Positions 48,547 through 58,537 of a stretch of DNA of 64,000 nucleotides are shown here, one piece after another. The translations under genes and the position numbers were made by a program. The stretch is taken from positions 496,001 through 560,000 of the forward strand of contig NW_025408677.1 in NCBI RefSeq assembly GCF_020360975.1, given 5' to 3'. Each line of letters opens with the position of its first letter. Position 1 is the stretch's first letter. Source of the stretch: Hirsutella rhossiliensis. Its lineage: Eukaryota; Ascomycota; Sordariomycetes; Hypocreales; Ophiocordycipitaceae. Under the pieces are notes generated by a model that had not been told where the DNA came from, did not search any database, and saw only the letters and a program-made list of their open reading frames with translations.

Positions 48547-51403
48547 CAGTGTGGCTAACAAACCGACAGACCTAGACCGGCCCCTTCGGTCTGTCGGTCT
48601 GGGTTTGCCGTGGCTGTCGGTCTGTCGGTCTAGGTCTGTCTGGGTTGGAGGGCCGGTCGGTCTGATGGTCTGATGGTCTGATTGACTGATTCCGTGGTGC
48701 TACGGTATGGGGTATTATCAAATAACCACAGACCAAAAATACCTTTTCTTTCATTATAGACACCTACTAAGCTACCAACCCTCTCATTAGCCACTGCTTT
48801 TGAAGCTGATCAGCCTCGACTATTTCAGGCGATAGCTGATTGCGCTCGTCTGTGATCATCTTCTTTGTCTGGCTAAACACTCTCTCACATTCAGCACTCA
48901 TGCCAGGAATTGAGAACAGATCTAGCGCCATTCGATACAAGACTGGGTATTCCAGTTGATGCCGGCTCCACCATTCAAGAGGGTTTGCAACGTCAAGATC
49001 TTGGGCGTAAATTGGCCTGGTCTGGAATAAGTCAAGCTCACTCACTGCCTTGACCTTCTTCCGCTGTGTGTTTAACGAGCTAATCGATCTCTTTCCAAAC
49101 GAGCTGTAGTCATTGTCAGCGTCGACTTCCTCGGATTCGTCTTCCAAAACCCAGCTTGAGCCTGAGTTTCAACTTCAGTCTGCCTCCGGTATTCATCGAA
49201 TAGGCTACCAACAGCCGACTGCATGTCGCTATACCATTGCGGCTTGTTCATCGCCTTCTTCCAGTGTCGTTCGAAGTAGTCGTACCCATACGACGGGTGC
49301 AGTGCTAGAGCTGCCCGATAAACAGGTGTCCTATCGGTTTTGACGTAATAGTCTTCAAGCTTCGCCCATCCACAGTCAATTCCCGACTTAAAATGGGAGG
49401 CCTCCTCGAACTGAGTATCCTCCGCGGCCTGCTTGAATTTCATGAACAGGTAGTCCATGGTTTTAAGTGTCTCCCACACAGCGCCTGAGCGCCGTGGCCG
49501 CCCTCCGCCCCCGGCTTACTGGCGTTGCCCTCTATAGTCTTCGTCAGGATATAAAACGGCTTCAAGAACTCGTAGAAACGCTCTAATTCAACCCAGTCCC
49601 CAGCGTTGAGGAAGTCGTTAGTTACCGGTAGGTCACGGTGATCAGGGTCATTCTTAGGCTTTTGCCAGCGAGATTGATAGAGCTCAATGGCGCAGCGCAG
49701 TTCGAGTGCTGGTGTAAGCCGACAAGTTGTCAGTACTCAGAATACGGAAGCAACCTCGGACGAGAAACGTACCGCGTTTGATCATCATGTATATAGAGTT
49801 CCAGCGAGTCTTGCCGTCAACAACAATCTCCAGGGTAAAAATAGGATCGTCACCAGCGAGCTCAGGTCTGCAAATGCCGAAGACCCTGTCGTCGCTGATC
49901 TGTCCGTCGAATGTAGGTGGCAATGTTGTGGAGTCTGCCGATAGCTCCTTTCTTGGCCCAAATGTCGAACTTGAACTCATCTGTAGCTCCACGAAGCTCA
50001 GCCTCGAATTTACTGACGTTGGAGCCAAAAATAACTGCTCGGACAACCAGGTTGATAACGTGGCCTATACAGCGTAGGCGGCGTCGGCTGACATCCATTG
50101 GAAACCACCTAGCAAGCGTCTCTAGGCAGGTATCGTTGCTCTTGGCGTTATCAAGCATGAAGTATCCAAGCTTGGACCCCAACTCGTATCGATCGATTAC
50201 CTCCTTGAGATAGGCGGCGATATTCTCACCGGAGTGTGGACCGACTAAGCGCGGAAGTCCAAGAAGGACATCGCGTTTTGGCCTTCACTGCCAACAAAAT
50301 GTCCGACAATTCCGACGTAGTTAAACGCATTTGAAGCAGTCCATAGATCAAAGCTGGTGTGAACCGAGCTCTTCGCGTTCTTGACGAGATCAAAGACAAT
50401 TTGCTGTCGGCGTTCAAAGGCTTGACGAATCCATGAGCAGATCGTGGTGTGATGCTCCGGAAGTAGCCGACTTGCAAGCTCTCCTCCATTCGATACGAGC
50501 CACCCAAGCCGCTCGCTGGATGCTTGTCGAAAGGTGACATCTTCCACTATGACCCAGTCCACAAAGCGAGCTTTCCATGTCCTCTCGTCGAAATGGGAGG
50601 CGAGCTGGTAGCCTAGGCTGGCCTGTCGAGATAAAGGTAGGGACGAAGAGGATGGTGACGTAGCCGCCAAGGTAAACGGAGTCTTCAATCCGGGACGACT
50701 CTCGCCGAATTCCGTGATTTGGTGCTGACGACGCAGGTGCTTCGCGGCGTGAGACGTCCCTGAGGAGGCGTATAACGCTGTCGAATAGTTCTTCTTCCCG
50801 TGACAGATTCTGCAAAGCCAGTAACGTACTCCGCTATGCTCCAAGTTCGCGCCGTATCTGTAGATCCACGACTCTTTGATCTTTGTGCCGACCACCCTTT
50901 TGTGACGGGGTCTCATTTTGGCACCCAAAAGTCGTTTGCCGCCGTGCCAGATGTTCTCCCAATCAATGTCAAATTCGCATTGTGAAGCATCTGTCTCGTC
51001 TGCTCTGGCCTCGGACGTGGCAGGCGTAGCCTCATGACTGTCATTAACTGGGGTGGGATGTGGACGGGATGCAAATGACTGCGGTACAGACGACACGGGG
51101 CTCGTATCCCTACTAGAAGACATAATGACGCGGTATGATACACTGTAGCTCGTAGATGGATGGGAAGACGCGAAAATTGGCAGGGCAGACGCGTAACTTG
51201 TTGACATTAGGTAGGTGCTACCTTAAGGCGGAACGGACCAATGGCATCACGGGAACACCAGTCCAGTCAGACCGACTCAGACCACCCAGACCGACTGACT
51301 GCTCCGGTCGGTCGGTCTGATGAGAATTGGCGGTCGGTCGGTCTGCGGTCTGTCAGACCACCTTCAGACGGTCTGTCAGACGGTCTGTCTGTTAGCCACA
51401 CTG
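48547..51403 (-). mobile_element. hAT element E, inverted near-copy of hAT D
   Basis: Starts CAGTGTGGCTAACAAACCG and ends in the complement of the other D terminus, so it is full length (2857 bp). It matches D throughout, apart from scattered homopolymer-length and other small differences. Unlike D it has no 8-bp duplication: the left flank is cgtcatct and the right flank ggtcaatg. The right flank is tannase-gene sequence; the left is not. This implies a deletion or rearrangement on the left side. Confidence 0.93.
48767..51207 (-). pseudogene. hAT E transposase
   Basis: Same protein as in hAT D, starting at 51207 and ending QLQKQWLMRGLVA at 48767, with the complete hATC end (GMSAECERVFSQTKKMITDE) that D lacks by a 2-base deletion. 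The intron is at 49709-49772. Breaks at about 50270 (one A short relative to D) and 49140 are intact in D; conversely the zinc-finger region and the VVRAVIFGSNVSKFEAEL segment read through in E but not in D. Confidence 0.88.
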
Positions 51404-51796
51404 GGTCAATGCGACCATCCAAGCTTGCGACCACTTAGACGGTGTAGAAGATGGCATATTGTCCCTACCTGGACAGTGCAACTTCGATCCGTACTCTATG
51501 GTCGGTGCAAGAGTGCTCTGCGAAAACGGAACCGTCGTTATAAGTCCAGAAGACGCGCAACTGGTACAGACGATCTGGGATGGACCAAAGCATGCGGATG
51601 GAACACCTATATGGCATGGCATGTCAAAAGGAAGCTCGTTCGAAGATTTAGCCGAGACGATCTGCCAAGGTACGAAGTGTACCGGCCATCCATTTTCAAC
51701 CGGCGACGAGTGGATCAGGCTGTTCGTTCGTCAGGATAAGGACTTCGACCTCGATAATATTTCAGCTGACGACTTTGACGCCGTTGTGAATCTATC
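51404..51796 (+). pseudogene. Tannase/feruloyl-esterase family gene, middle fragment
   Basis: Open frame starting immediately after the hAT E terminus: VNATIQACDHLDGVEDGI, QCNFDPYSMVGARVLCENG, then SPEDAQLVQTIWDGP and GTPIWHGMSKGSSFED. It ends DDFDAVVNLS, where chromovirus C is inserted. These are conserved segments of the tannase family, including the Ca-binding-like Asp-rich loop DHLDGVEDG. The 5' part with the catalytic Ser and signal peptide is missing and is not found left of hAT E. The frame continues at 57257. Confidence 0.88.
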
Positions 51797-51986
51797 TGTA
51801 ACGGGCAAGTTGCTTTAACGGCGGCTGCGCCGCCTAGCTTCTAGAACCTTCCATTGGCTCGAAGCTATAAAATGCCGTTATGCTCTTATGTAGTAGATTC
51901 TCTTTCTTTCTTTCTTTCTTTTCTATCTTGATAGTAAACAGCATAGGGACTAGTTAGTTGTATCAACTCACTAGAGGCCTTTCACA
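51797..51986 (+). repeat. 5' LTR of chromovirus C
   Basis: TGTAACGGGC...CTTTCACA. TATAAAA at 51866-51872; CTTT repeats; ATCTTGATAGT at 51925-51935 marks the probable RNA start, since it is the complement of the PBS. Confidence 0.93.
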
Positions 51987-51987
51987 T

Positions 51988-51998
51988 ACTATCAAGAT
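51988..51998 (+). promoter_or_regulatory. Self-priming PBS of chromovirus C
   Basis: ACTATCAAGAT, one base after the LTR, is the exact complement of ATCTTGATAGT (51925-51935) in the LTR. This 11-nt fold-back is how Tf1-like elements prime minus-strand DNA (known for Tf1). Confidence 0.75.
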
Positions 51999-52076
51999 CA
52001 CTGAAGACATTGAAGACACTGAAGACACCGAAGACACTGAAGACACCGAAGACACCGAAGACACTGAAGACACCAA
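51999..52076 (+). repeat. GAAGACACY tandem repeats after the PBS
   Basis: About eight 9-bp units encoding Glu-Asp-Thr in the frame that runs into gag; also present in A (19146-19222). Confidence 0.8.
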
Positions 52077-52116
52077 ACTGAGTCCCGTCGAACTATTAGC
52101 GTTCAGCGAAGTCGCG

Positions 52117-53365
52117 ATGGCCGAAGATAACAACAACATGCAGCCGGACGTCCTCAGCGCCCTGGTTGCCGAGATACGAAGTCTGAGAGAAGAGAGTTCC
52201 CGAAGAAACACCCAGTTTGAAGAACGTTTTATTGCCCTGGAACTCCAACAACACCAGCAAGCCCGTTCGTCTGAACTCCTAGAGCCAACGCCATCTGTCA
52301 CCCCGGCTGTCCCCATTGAGGACACCCGTGTGGTCGCCACTCACAACCCTCACCCAACCAAGCGCCCCAAATTACGAGACATACCGAAATTCGGCGGCGA
52401 CAAGGCCCAGTGGCGAAGCTGGAAACTAGAAACCGAAGGAAAGCTACGAGTCGACAAAGAAGCCCTTGGAGATGCAGAAGGCCACTTTATGTACATCTTC
52501 ATGAGCCTAGAAGGCAAGGCTAAAGACAACGTGACCACATTTGTGGAGATGCAAACCGAGAAGAAAACGTTCAATGTTGCTGAACTACTCAACCGCCTCG
52601 AATTGCTGTACGGGAGAGGGATCGCAAGCAGAGAGCTACACGCAACCTGCATTCGATTAAGCAAGGAGAGAATGAACCGTTCACGTCCTTTACCCCCGCT
52701 TTGAGAGGAGATCGCCAACGCCAACGCCGAGTATTGGCCAGATGACAGCAAGATTTCCTACCTCCAGGAGGCCCTAAACGATAAAATGAAAGCAGCCCTC
52801 ATAGGCTCTGACCCTCTGCCATCAGCAGCTATGTTGGGCTGGCGAGGAGGTGCGATTCGCTGAGCAGCCAGATGGAATTGTTGGGTCAGTGGAAAGGCCT
52901 CGAGGCAACACAAAGAGTTCGGACAACTATGACAACCACCAGAATCATGGAGGCCAGGCTGCCCAGAAACAGTCTGGCCAGAAAACCGAAGTTAGACGAG
53001 AGGATATGATGGAATGGGAACCAACTCTACAAGCATCCGCGAAAGTGAACGCTACGCGCACCCGCAGTGATAAGAACACATATGGTTACCAATCCAAGCG
53101 ACCAGAAGACCAAGCGCTGTTGGGCAAGCGTGCCAAGTGGGTCGACCAGGCCGAGATGGACGCCCGTTACCGTGAAGGGCGTTGCCTCCGTTGTGGAAGA
53201 GACAACTGCAGAATCGAGCGCTGTCCATTGGCTGCGCCTATCCGACCCGCAAACACGACCCGACGCACTCAGGTCAATGCCGTGACCCCGTCACGACCAG
53301 CGGTCACTAAAGCCGAGGTCACCGAAGACGATACTTCTTCTCATAGCGATGAAGATTCAGACTAG
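52117..53365 (+). pseudogene. Chromovirus C Gag, frameshifted
   Basis: Starts MAEDNNNMQPDVLSALV and follows the Gag of A to LLNRLELLYG, then loses frame at about 52610. The rest is in other frames up to the variant knuckle CLRCGRDNCRIERC and SSHSDEDSD. Relative to A, bases are missing near 52612 and at a C-run near 52813. Confidence 0.88.
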
Positions 53366-53380
53366 GGACACGCGGCGGCT

Positions 53381-56300
53381 GTGAGAGAATGGGATGTGAG
53401 CGGAAAAGCAAAAATGGACGGAGAACCGTTCATAGCAGACGTCAGGGTGAACGGCACAGACTTCGTGCCATCTCTTGTCGACTATGGCTGCCTCTGCTAC
53501 GGCGCGGTTAGCAAGCGCACATTTCACTCTCTCCAGTTGCCACATATACGCGTTCAGCCGCGTATCTTGGAGAACGCAGCCGGAGACGGCAAGGAGGTCA
53601 AAATCGACAAGATCACGTATGTGTCGATCGACCTCGATGGACATCAGCAGCATCGTGTTTTCATGTACGTCATCGACGATCTGAACTGGGATATGATCCT
53701 GGGTAAACGATGGATGGAAGACCAGGATGTTCACATCCATGCGAAGGAAGGATATCTCGAGATCGGGTCCAATGGAGTTCAAGTACGAGACCGACGACGT
53801 TACCAGCCTCCCCAGCTAGATGTCTCTAATGTCATGGCCGCAACCTTTTTAGCAGAAGCACGCCGTGACAAACGCAAAGGCGGCATTGGAGTTCACTCGG
53901 TCACGATGGCGGATATTGACAAGGCCCTAAGACCGAAACCGAAGACTGACATAATGGAGAAGCTGCCACCACAGTACCACAAGTGGTCTCGAGCTTTCTC
54001 TCAGCAACTGGCCGACCAGCTGCCCCCTCATCGGCCAGGTGTGGACCTGAAGATCGAAGTGCTGAAAGACGAGCATGGCCGAGAGAAGCCCTCCCCTGGG
54101 GACCGCTTTACAGCATGTCCCGCGAGGAGCTATTGGTGCTACGAAAGACCCTCACAGAACTACTCGACAAGGGATTTATTAGAGTCAGCAGTTCGCCAGC
54201 CGCAGCACCAGTCCTTATGGTGAAGAAGCCCGGCGGAGGCATCCGCTTCTGCGTGGATTACAGAGGTTTGAATCACATAACGAAGAGGGACCGCTATCCC
54301 TTGCCTTTACTGAGCGAGACCTTGCGAACGATAGCCAAGGCAAGGTGGTTCACCAAGGTAGATGTTATAGCAGCGTTCCATAAGATCAGGGTCGCCCTGG
54401 CGACGAAGAAAAGACAGCCTTCAGAACGCGCTATGGATCCTTCGAATGGCTGGTAGTTCCATTCGGCCTGACAGGCGCACCAGCAGCCTTTCAGCGGTAT
54501 ATTAACAGCGTGCTCCAGGATTACCTCGATGATTTTGTGTCAGCGTATATCGACGATGTCCTGATCTTCTCCTCTGGAAGCCTGCAAGACCACCGCGACA
54601 AAGTCGGCAAGGTCCTCCAACGACTGATGGACGCTGGGCTGCAACTGGACATCAACAAGAGCGAATTCGAAGTCAAGGCTGTGAAATACCTTGGGTTCAT
54701 CATCGAGGCGGAGTGTGGGATCCGAGTCGACCCAGAGAAGGTTGAGGCTGTGAAGGGATGGGCAACTCCGACGAATATTAAATCCGTGAGGAGTTTTATC
54801 GGATTCGCGAACTTCTACAGGGTGTTTATGCCAGAGTTCTCGGTGATAGCGGAGCGCTAACGCGGCTAACGAAGAAGGACGTGCCATTCCGTTGGGATGG
54901 ATTGTGCGAAGAAGCCTTCGAGAAACTCAAGGACCTGTTGATCACGGCCCCGATCCTTGCACACTTCCATCCAGAAAGGAGACTATCGTGGAAGCGGACG
55001 CTTCAGGATTCGCGTCGGGAGGCGTGCTCCTGCAGAGAGATGATAAGGATGGACTGGTACGACCTGTCGCATACTTCTCGAAGAAACATTCGGCAGCCGA
55101 AGCGAACTACGCTATCCATGACAAGGAGCTACTCGCCATTCTCAGATGTTTGGAGCAGTGGGAACCAGAGCTACGGGCAGTAGAGCACTTCAAGATCCTA
55201 ACGGACCACAAGAACCTGAGATACTTCTACTCGGAAAGGAGGTTGACAGAGAGACAAGTGCGGTGGTCGGAGTTCCTGTCCAAGTTCCAATTCAAGCTCG
55301 AATGGAGGCCAGGCCGCAAGGGTGGATTGCCTGACGCGCTCTCTCGACGGGACCAGGATATGCCGGCCAACTACTCCGATGAACGACTAAAGGGACGCAT
55401 TATGAGGCTATTCCAAGATGATCACCTTAGAAGGATCCCAATATCGACATTGTCTACCAACACCGAGGGTGCCCAGGAAATCAACTTCGGAAAAGAGATT
55501 AGGATATTTGAAGATGAGGAGTTACAGCAGCTGTGGCACGCCGCACGCCAAGAAGACAAGCTCTATCAAGAACTCACGAAGCTGGTAGCAGATGGAGCGA
55601 AGAGTTTGCCAACAGGATTACAGAAGGAGAAGGTTGTCAGCATTTCAGAATGCTCGTTAGACAATAGGGGCCTGCTGTGCTTTAGAGAACGCGTCTGGAT
55701 ACCCGGTTCGGAGCCGCTACGTACGAGGATCATCCAGGAAACTCACGACTCTCATATCACCGGACATCCTGGAAGGGACCTCACGTACTCGACTCTGTCG
55801 AGACGCTTCTTCTGGCCGGGTGCCGCTAGCGATGTACGTCGGTTTGTGCGCAACTGCGAGGTTTGCGGACGAAACACCATCTGGAGGGATACAAAGAAAG
55901 GACTCCTAAAGCCGCTCCTATTCCGCAACGCATATGGAGCGAAATTACCATTGACTTTATTACTGACCTCCCACCGTCGGGGAAAGACGGCGCGACGAAC
56001 TGCATGGTGGTCACGGACCGACTCACCAAAGGCGTCGAACTCGAAGGATTACACGATATTTCTTCAGAAGCGGTTGCAAGAAGACTCTTCGAACGACACT
56101 ACCCTGTCCATGGCATCCCAACGGCTATTACCAGTGATCGGGGTCCCCAGTTTGTCAGTGGTATGTGGAAACACTTCTGTCAGCTGCTAGGGATCGAGCA
56201 GCGGTTGTCAACGGCGTACCATCCACAAACCGACGGTGCAACAGAACGAATGAACCAAGAGGTAGAGAGGATTCTTCGGATATGGACAAACTATCTGCAG

Positions 56301-57014
56301 GAGAACTGGTTGGACTTGCTTCCAGTCGCGATGGCGACAATTAACGAGCGGGAAGCAACCTCCACCGGACTGAGTCCGTTCTTCTTCATGCACGGCTACC
56401 ACAATGAGCCAATCCAGTTAGTTGAGCATCGAAGCACGGAAGACACAACACAGGAAGAAGCTGCAGCGGAGAATTTTATTCAGAGACTACAGGATGCCAC
56501 GGAGTTTGCGCAAGCAGCGATAGCTATGGCCCAGGAAATACAGCAAGCGCAAGCCAACAAGCACAGGACAGCCGCACCGAGATACAAGCCTGGGGATTGG
56601 GTATACCTCAACTTGAGAAATGTCAAAACATCGCGACCCTGCAAGAAGCTCGATTGGTTACATGCCAAATATCAAGTGCTCGCCGAAGTCAGCCCACATG
56701 CCTATAGGTTGGATGTGCCTGGACGTATCCATCCAGTCTTTCACGTCGATCTACTCCGGCCAGTACCCGGAGACCCATTGCCTTCGCAGAAAATCGATCA
56801 AGAGAGTGCCCCACCGGTGCTGGTGGACGGCCAAGAAATGTACCTCGTCGAAAGGATTCTGGATGAAAGAATGGAAGGTACGCATAAGAAGGTGCTCGTA
56901 AAATGGCATGATTACTCGCAGCCTACGTGGAGCCCCTTCCCACTATTCGACACACTGATGCATGGAAGCAATGGAAGAAACATAAAAGAGTGTCACCTTC
57001 TCAAGTCATCTTGA
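53381..57014 (+). pseudogene. Chromovirus C Pol with chromodomain, frameshifted
   Basis: In order: protease-like LVDYGCLCYGAVS (Asp-Tyr-Gly); RT with [31 protein letters not shown] and the SAYIDDVLIFSS box; RNase H (VEADASGFASGGVLL, LTDHKNLRYF); integrase zinc domain (HDSHITGHPGRD, CEVCGRN) and core (IDFITDLPPSG, AITSDRGPQFVSG, YHPQTDGATERMNQ); then HPVFHVDLLRP and a chromodomain (MYLVERILDER, VLVKWHDYSQPTW). Frames shift at about 54090, 54410, 54860-54960 and 55915. From about 55916 to 57014 the integrase core and chromodomain are uninterrupted. Confidence 0.9.
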
Positions 57015-57066
57015 CACAGATTGCCACGATCCCAAGGAAGAGGAAACGTTGGACGGGAGGAGGTAA

Positions 57067-57256
57067 TGTAACGGGCAAGTTGCTTTAACGGCGGCTGCGC
57101 CGCCTAGCTTCTAGAACCTTCCATTGGCTCGAAGCTATAAAATGCCGTTATGCTCTTATGTAGTAGATTCTCTTTCTTTCTTTCTTTCTTTTCTATCTTG
57201 ATAGTAAACAGCATAGGGACTAGTTAGTTGTATCAACTCACTAGAGGCCTTTCACA
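57067..57256 (+). repeat. 3' LTR of chromovirus C
   Basis: Identical by eye to 51797-51986; preceded by the polypurine tract at 57053-57066. Confidence 0.93.
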
Positions 57257-57679
57257 TTATCTGTCAGCGCATATAAATACATCACCAGCACGGACAACCC
57301 TGATTTGACAGATTTCCGCCAGGCGGGCGGCAAACTACTCCACTGGCACGGGACGGCCGACCAGCAGATTTTTAGCCCAGGCTCAGAGGCTTACTATATG
57401 CGCGTTGAAGCTAGATATCCTGCCGTGCGAGATTTCTATCGCTATTTTGAAGCCCCGGGAGTCGGCCACTGTGGCGGCGGTAACGGCTTGGTTCCTGATG
57501 ATCCCCTTTCCGTCCTCGTCAACTGGGTGGAACATGGCATTGCCCCCGATATCATGCCTGCGGCCACAGTAGATGGTAGGCAACGTCGCAACCTGTGTCC
57601 CTATCCACTAGTGCCAGTGTATCAAGGCGGTGACTATACTAAGGCTTCGTCTTTTACGTGCCGCGAGTCTTATGGATAG
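57257..57679 (+). pseudogene. Tannase/feruloyl-esterase family gene, C-terminal fragment
   Basis: Resumes in frame right after the LTR (VSAYKYITSTDNPDLTDF). It has the catalytic Asp region GGKLLHWHGTADQQIFS and the His-Cys motif GVGHCGGG; in tannases the Cys next to His bonds with a Cys next to the catalytic Ser (known). The end is CPYPLVPVYQGGDYTKASSF, a typical tannase C-terminus, with a stop at 57677-57679. With the 51404 fragment it makes the C-terminal half of the enzyme; the gene is inactive. Confidence 0.9.
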
Positions 57680-57977
57680 GAAGCTTCCTGTGTCATCGGT
57701 GGCTAGGATGGGGCGGCTGATATACTGGCGCCCGGGGCGGGGTCCAATAGGTGCACGGGTACCACCGCAAGCACACCGCGTCGCACAGAGACCAGCTGTC
57801 AGACAATTGGCTCCACAGGGATCACAGTTGGCATCGTTTTAATTGATGAGGATTACTTGAAGAGCTAGCTGTAGAAAGGAGAGTTCTGCTTTGTGATGCA
57901 GAAACCTTGGAAACGAGGCCGCTGGCGATGCCTGACTGTCTGTGTTTGAGCTTTGACCTCAACGGGTCCAGCACAAC

Positions 57978-58124
57978 GCATCCAGGTGCTCGACCTTAAG
58001 CTTAATACGTGGGTTATAGCTTCGGACTTCCGCGAGCAACTACTCTGATCGCAGATGGTATGCGACATGAGGCTGGTGTCGCGTATAACCCACATATTAA
58101 CCTTAAGACCGAGCACCTGGATGC
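57978..58124. mobile_element. MITE-like element, 147 bp with 41-bp inverted repeats
   Basis: Ends GCATCCAGGTGCTCG...GTGGGTTATA and its inverted copy match at about 37 of 41 bases, around a 65-bp centre. It is non-coding. It adjoins the LINE target site on the right. No clear target duplication is seen, so the superfamily is not assigned. The stretch 57680-57977 has no gene. Confidence 0.75.
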
Positions 58125-58537
58125 CAGACATCCCAGTAGTAGTAGTAGTAGTAGTATTGATTACCGTCTGGGACATCCCTATAAGGGCAAAAGACGTGCT
58201 AGGCTAGGTATAGTACAAGATGAGGGTGCTCGCCGGAAACCCGTCGCGCCTTCCTTACTTCTACTCCCCTATCTAGCAATTCTTGGACTCTGTGGCCGCT
58301 CGGATTCTCAGGTCCCTTCCCCCGTCAGCGGGTTCCGGGCACGGCGGTAAAGCCGTAATATTAGTCAGTCTTCGGTCAGAGCCGGGTGACTGAGAAAGCC
58401 CACGCAGTCAGCTGGGCCGTAGGCCCACGGGAGCCTACGGGCAGAAAACATAGAAAGAGAGAATTGTACATATTAGGTTGGGGTTGCCTCGAGCTAGTGG
58501 CGGTGGCAAATCCGATCAAAGAATCCTGCCTCCGTTA

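Larger units (their letters stand above)
51797..57256 (+). mobile_element. Chromovirus C, same family as A
   Basis: 190-bp LTRs at 51797-51986 and 57067-57256 look identical. The element is 5460 bp with TATA, self-priming PBS, gag, pol, chromodomain and a polypurine tract (GGGAGGAGGTAA). It is inserted in a tannase gene. The flanks are ctatc (51792-51796) and ttatc (57257-57261), a target duplication with one C-to-T change; joining across it restores the tannase reading NLSVSAY. Confidence 0.95.

Noticed and set aside
52000..52076. CRISPR array or satellite from the short GAAGACACY repeats
   Set aside because: The units are contiguous with no spacers, lie inside a retrotransposon leader, and the genome is eukaryotic.
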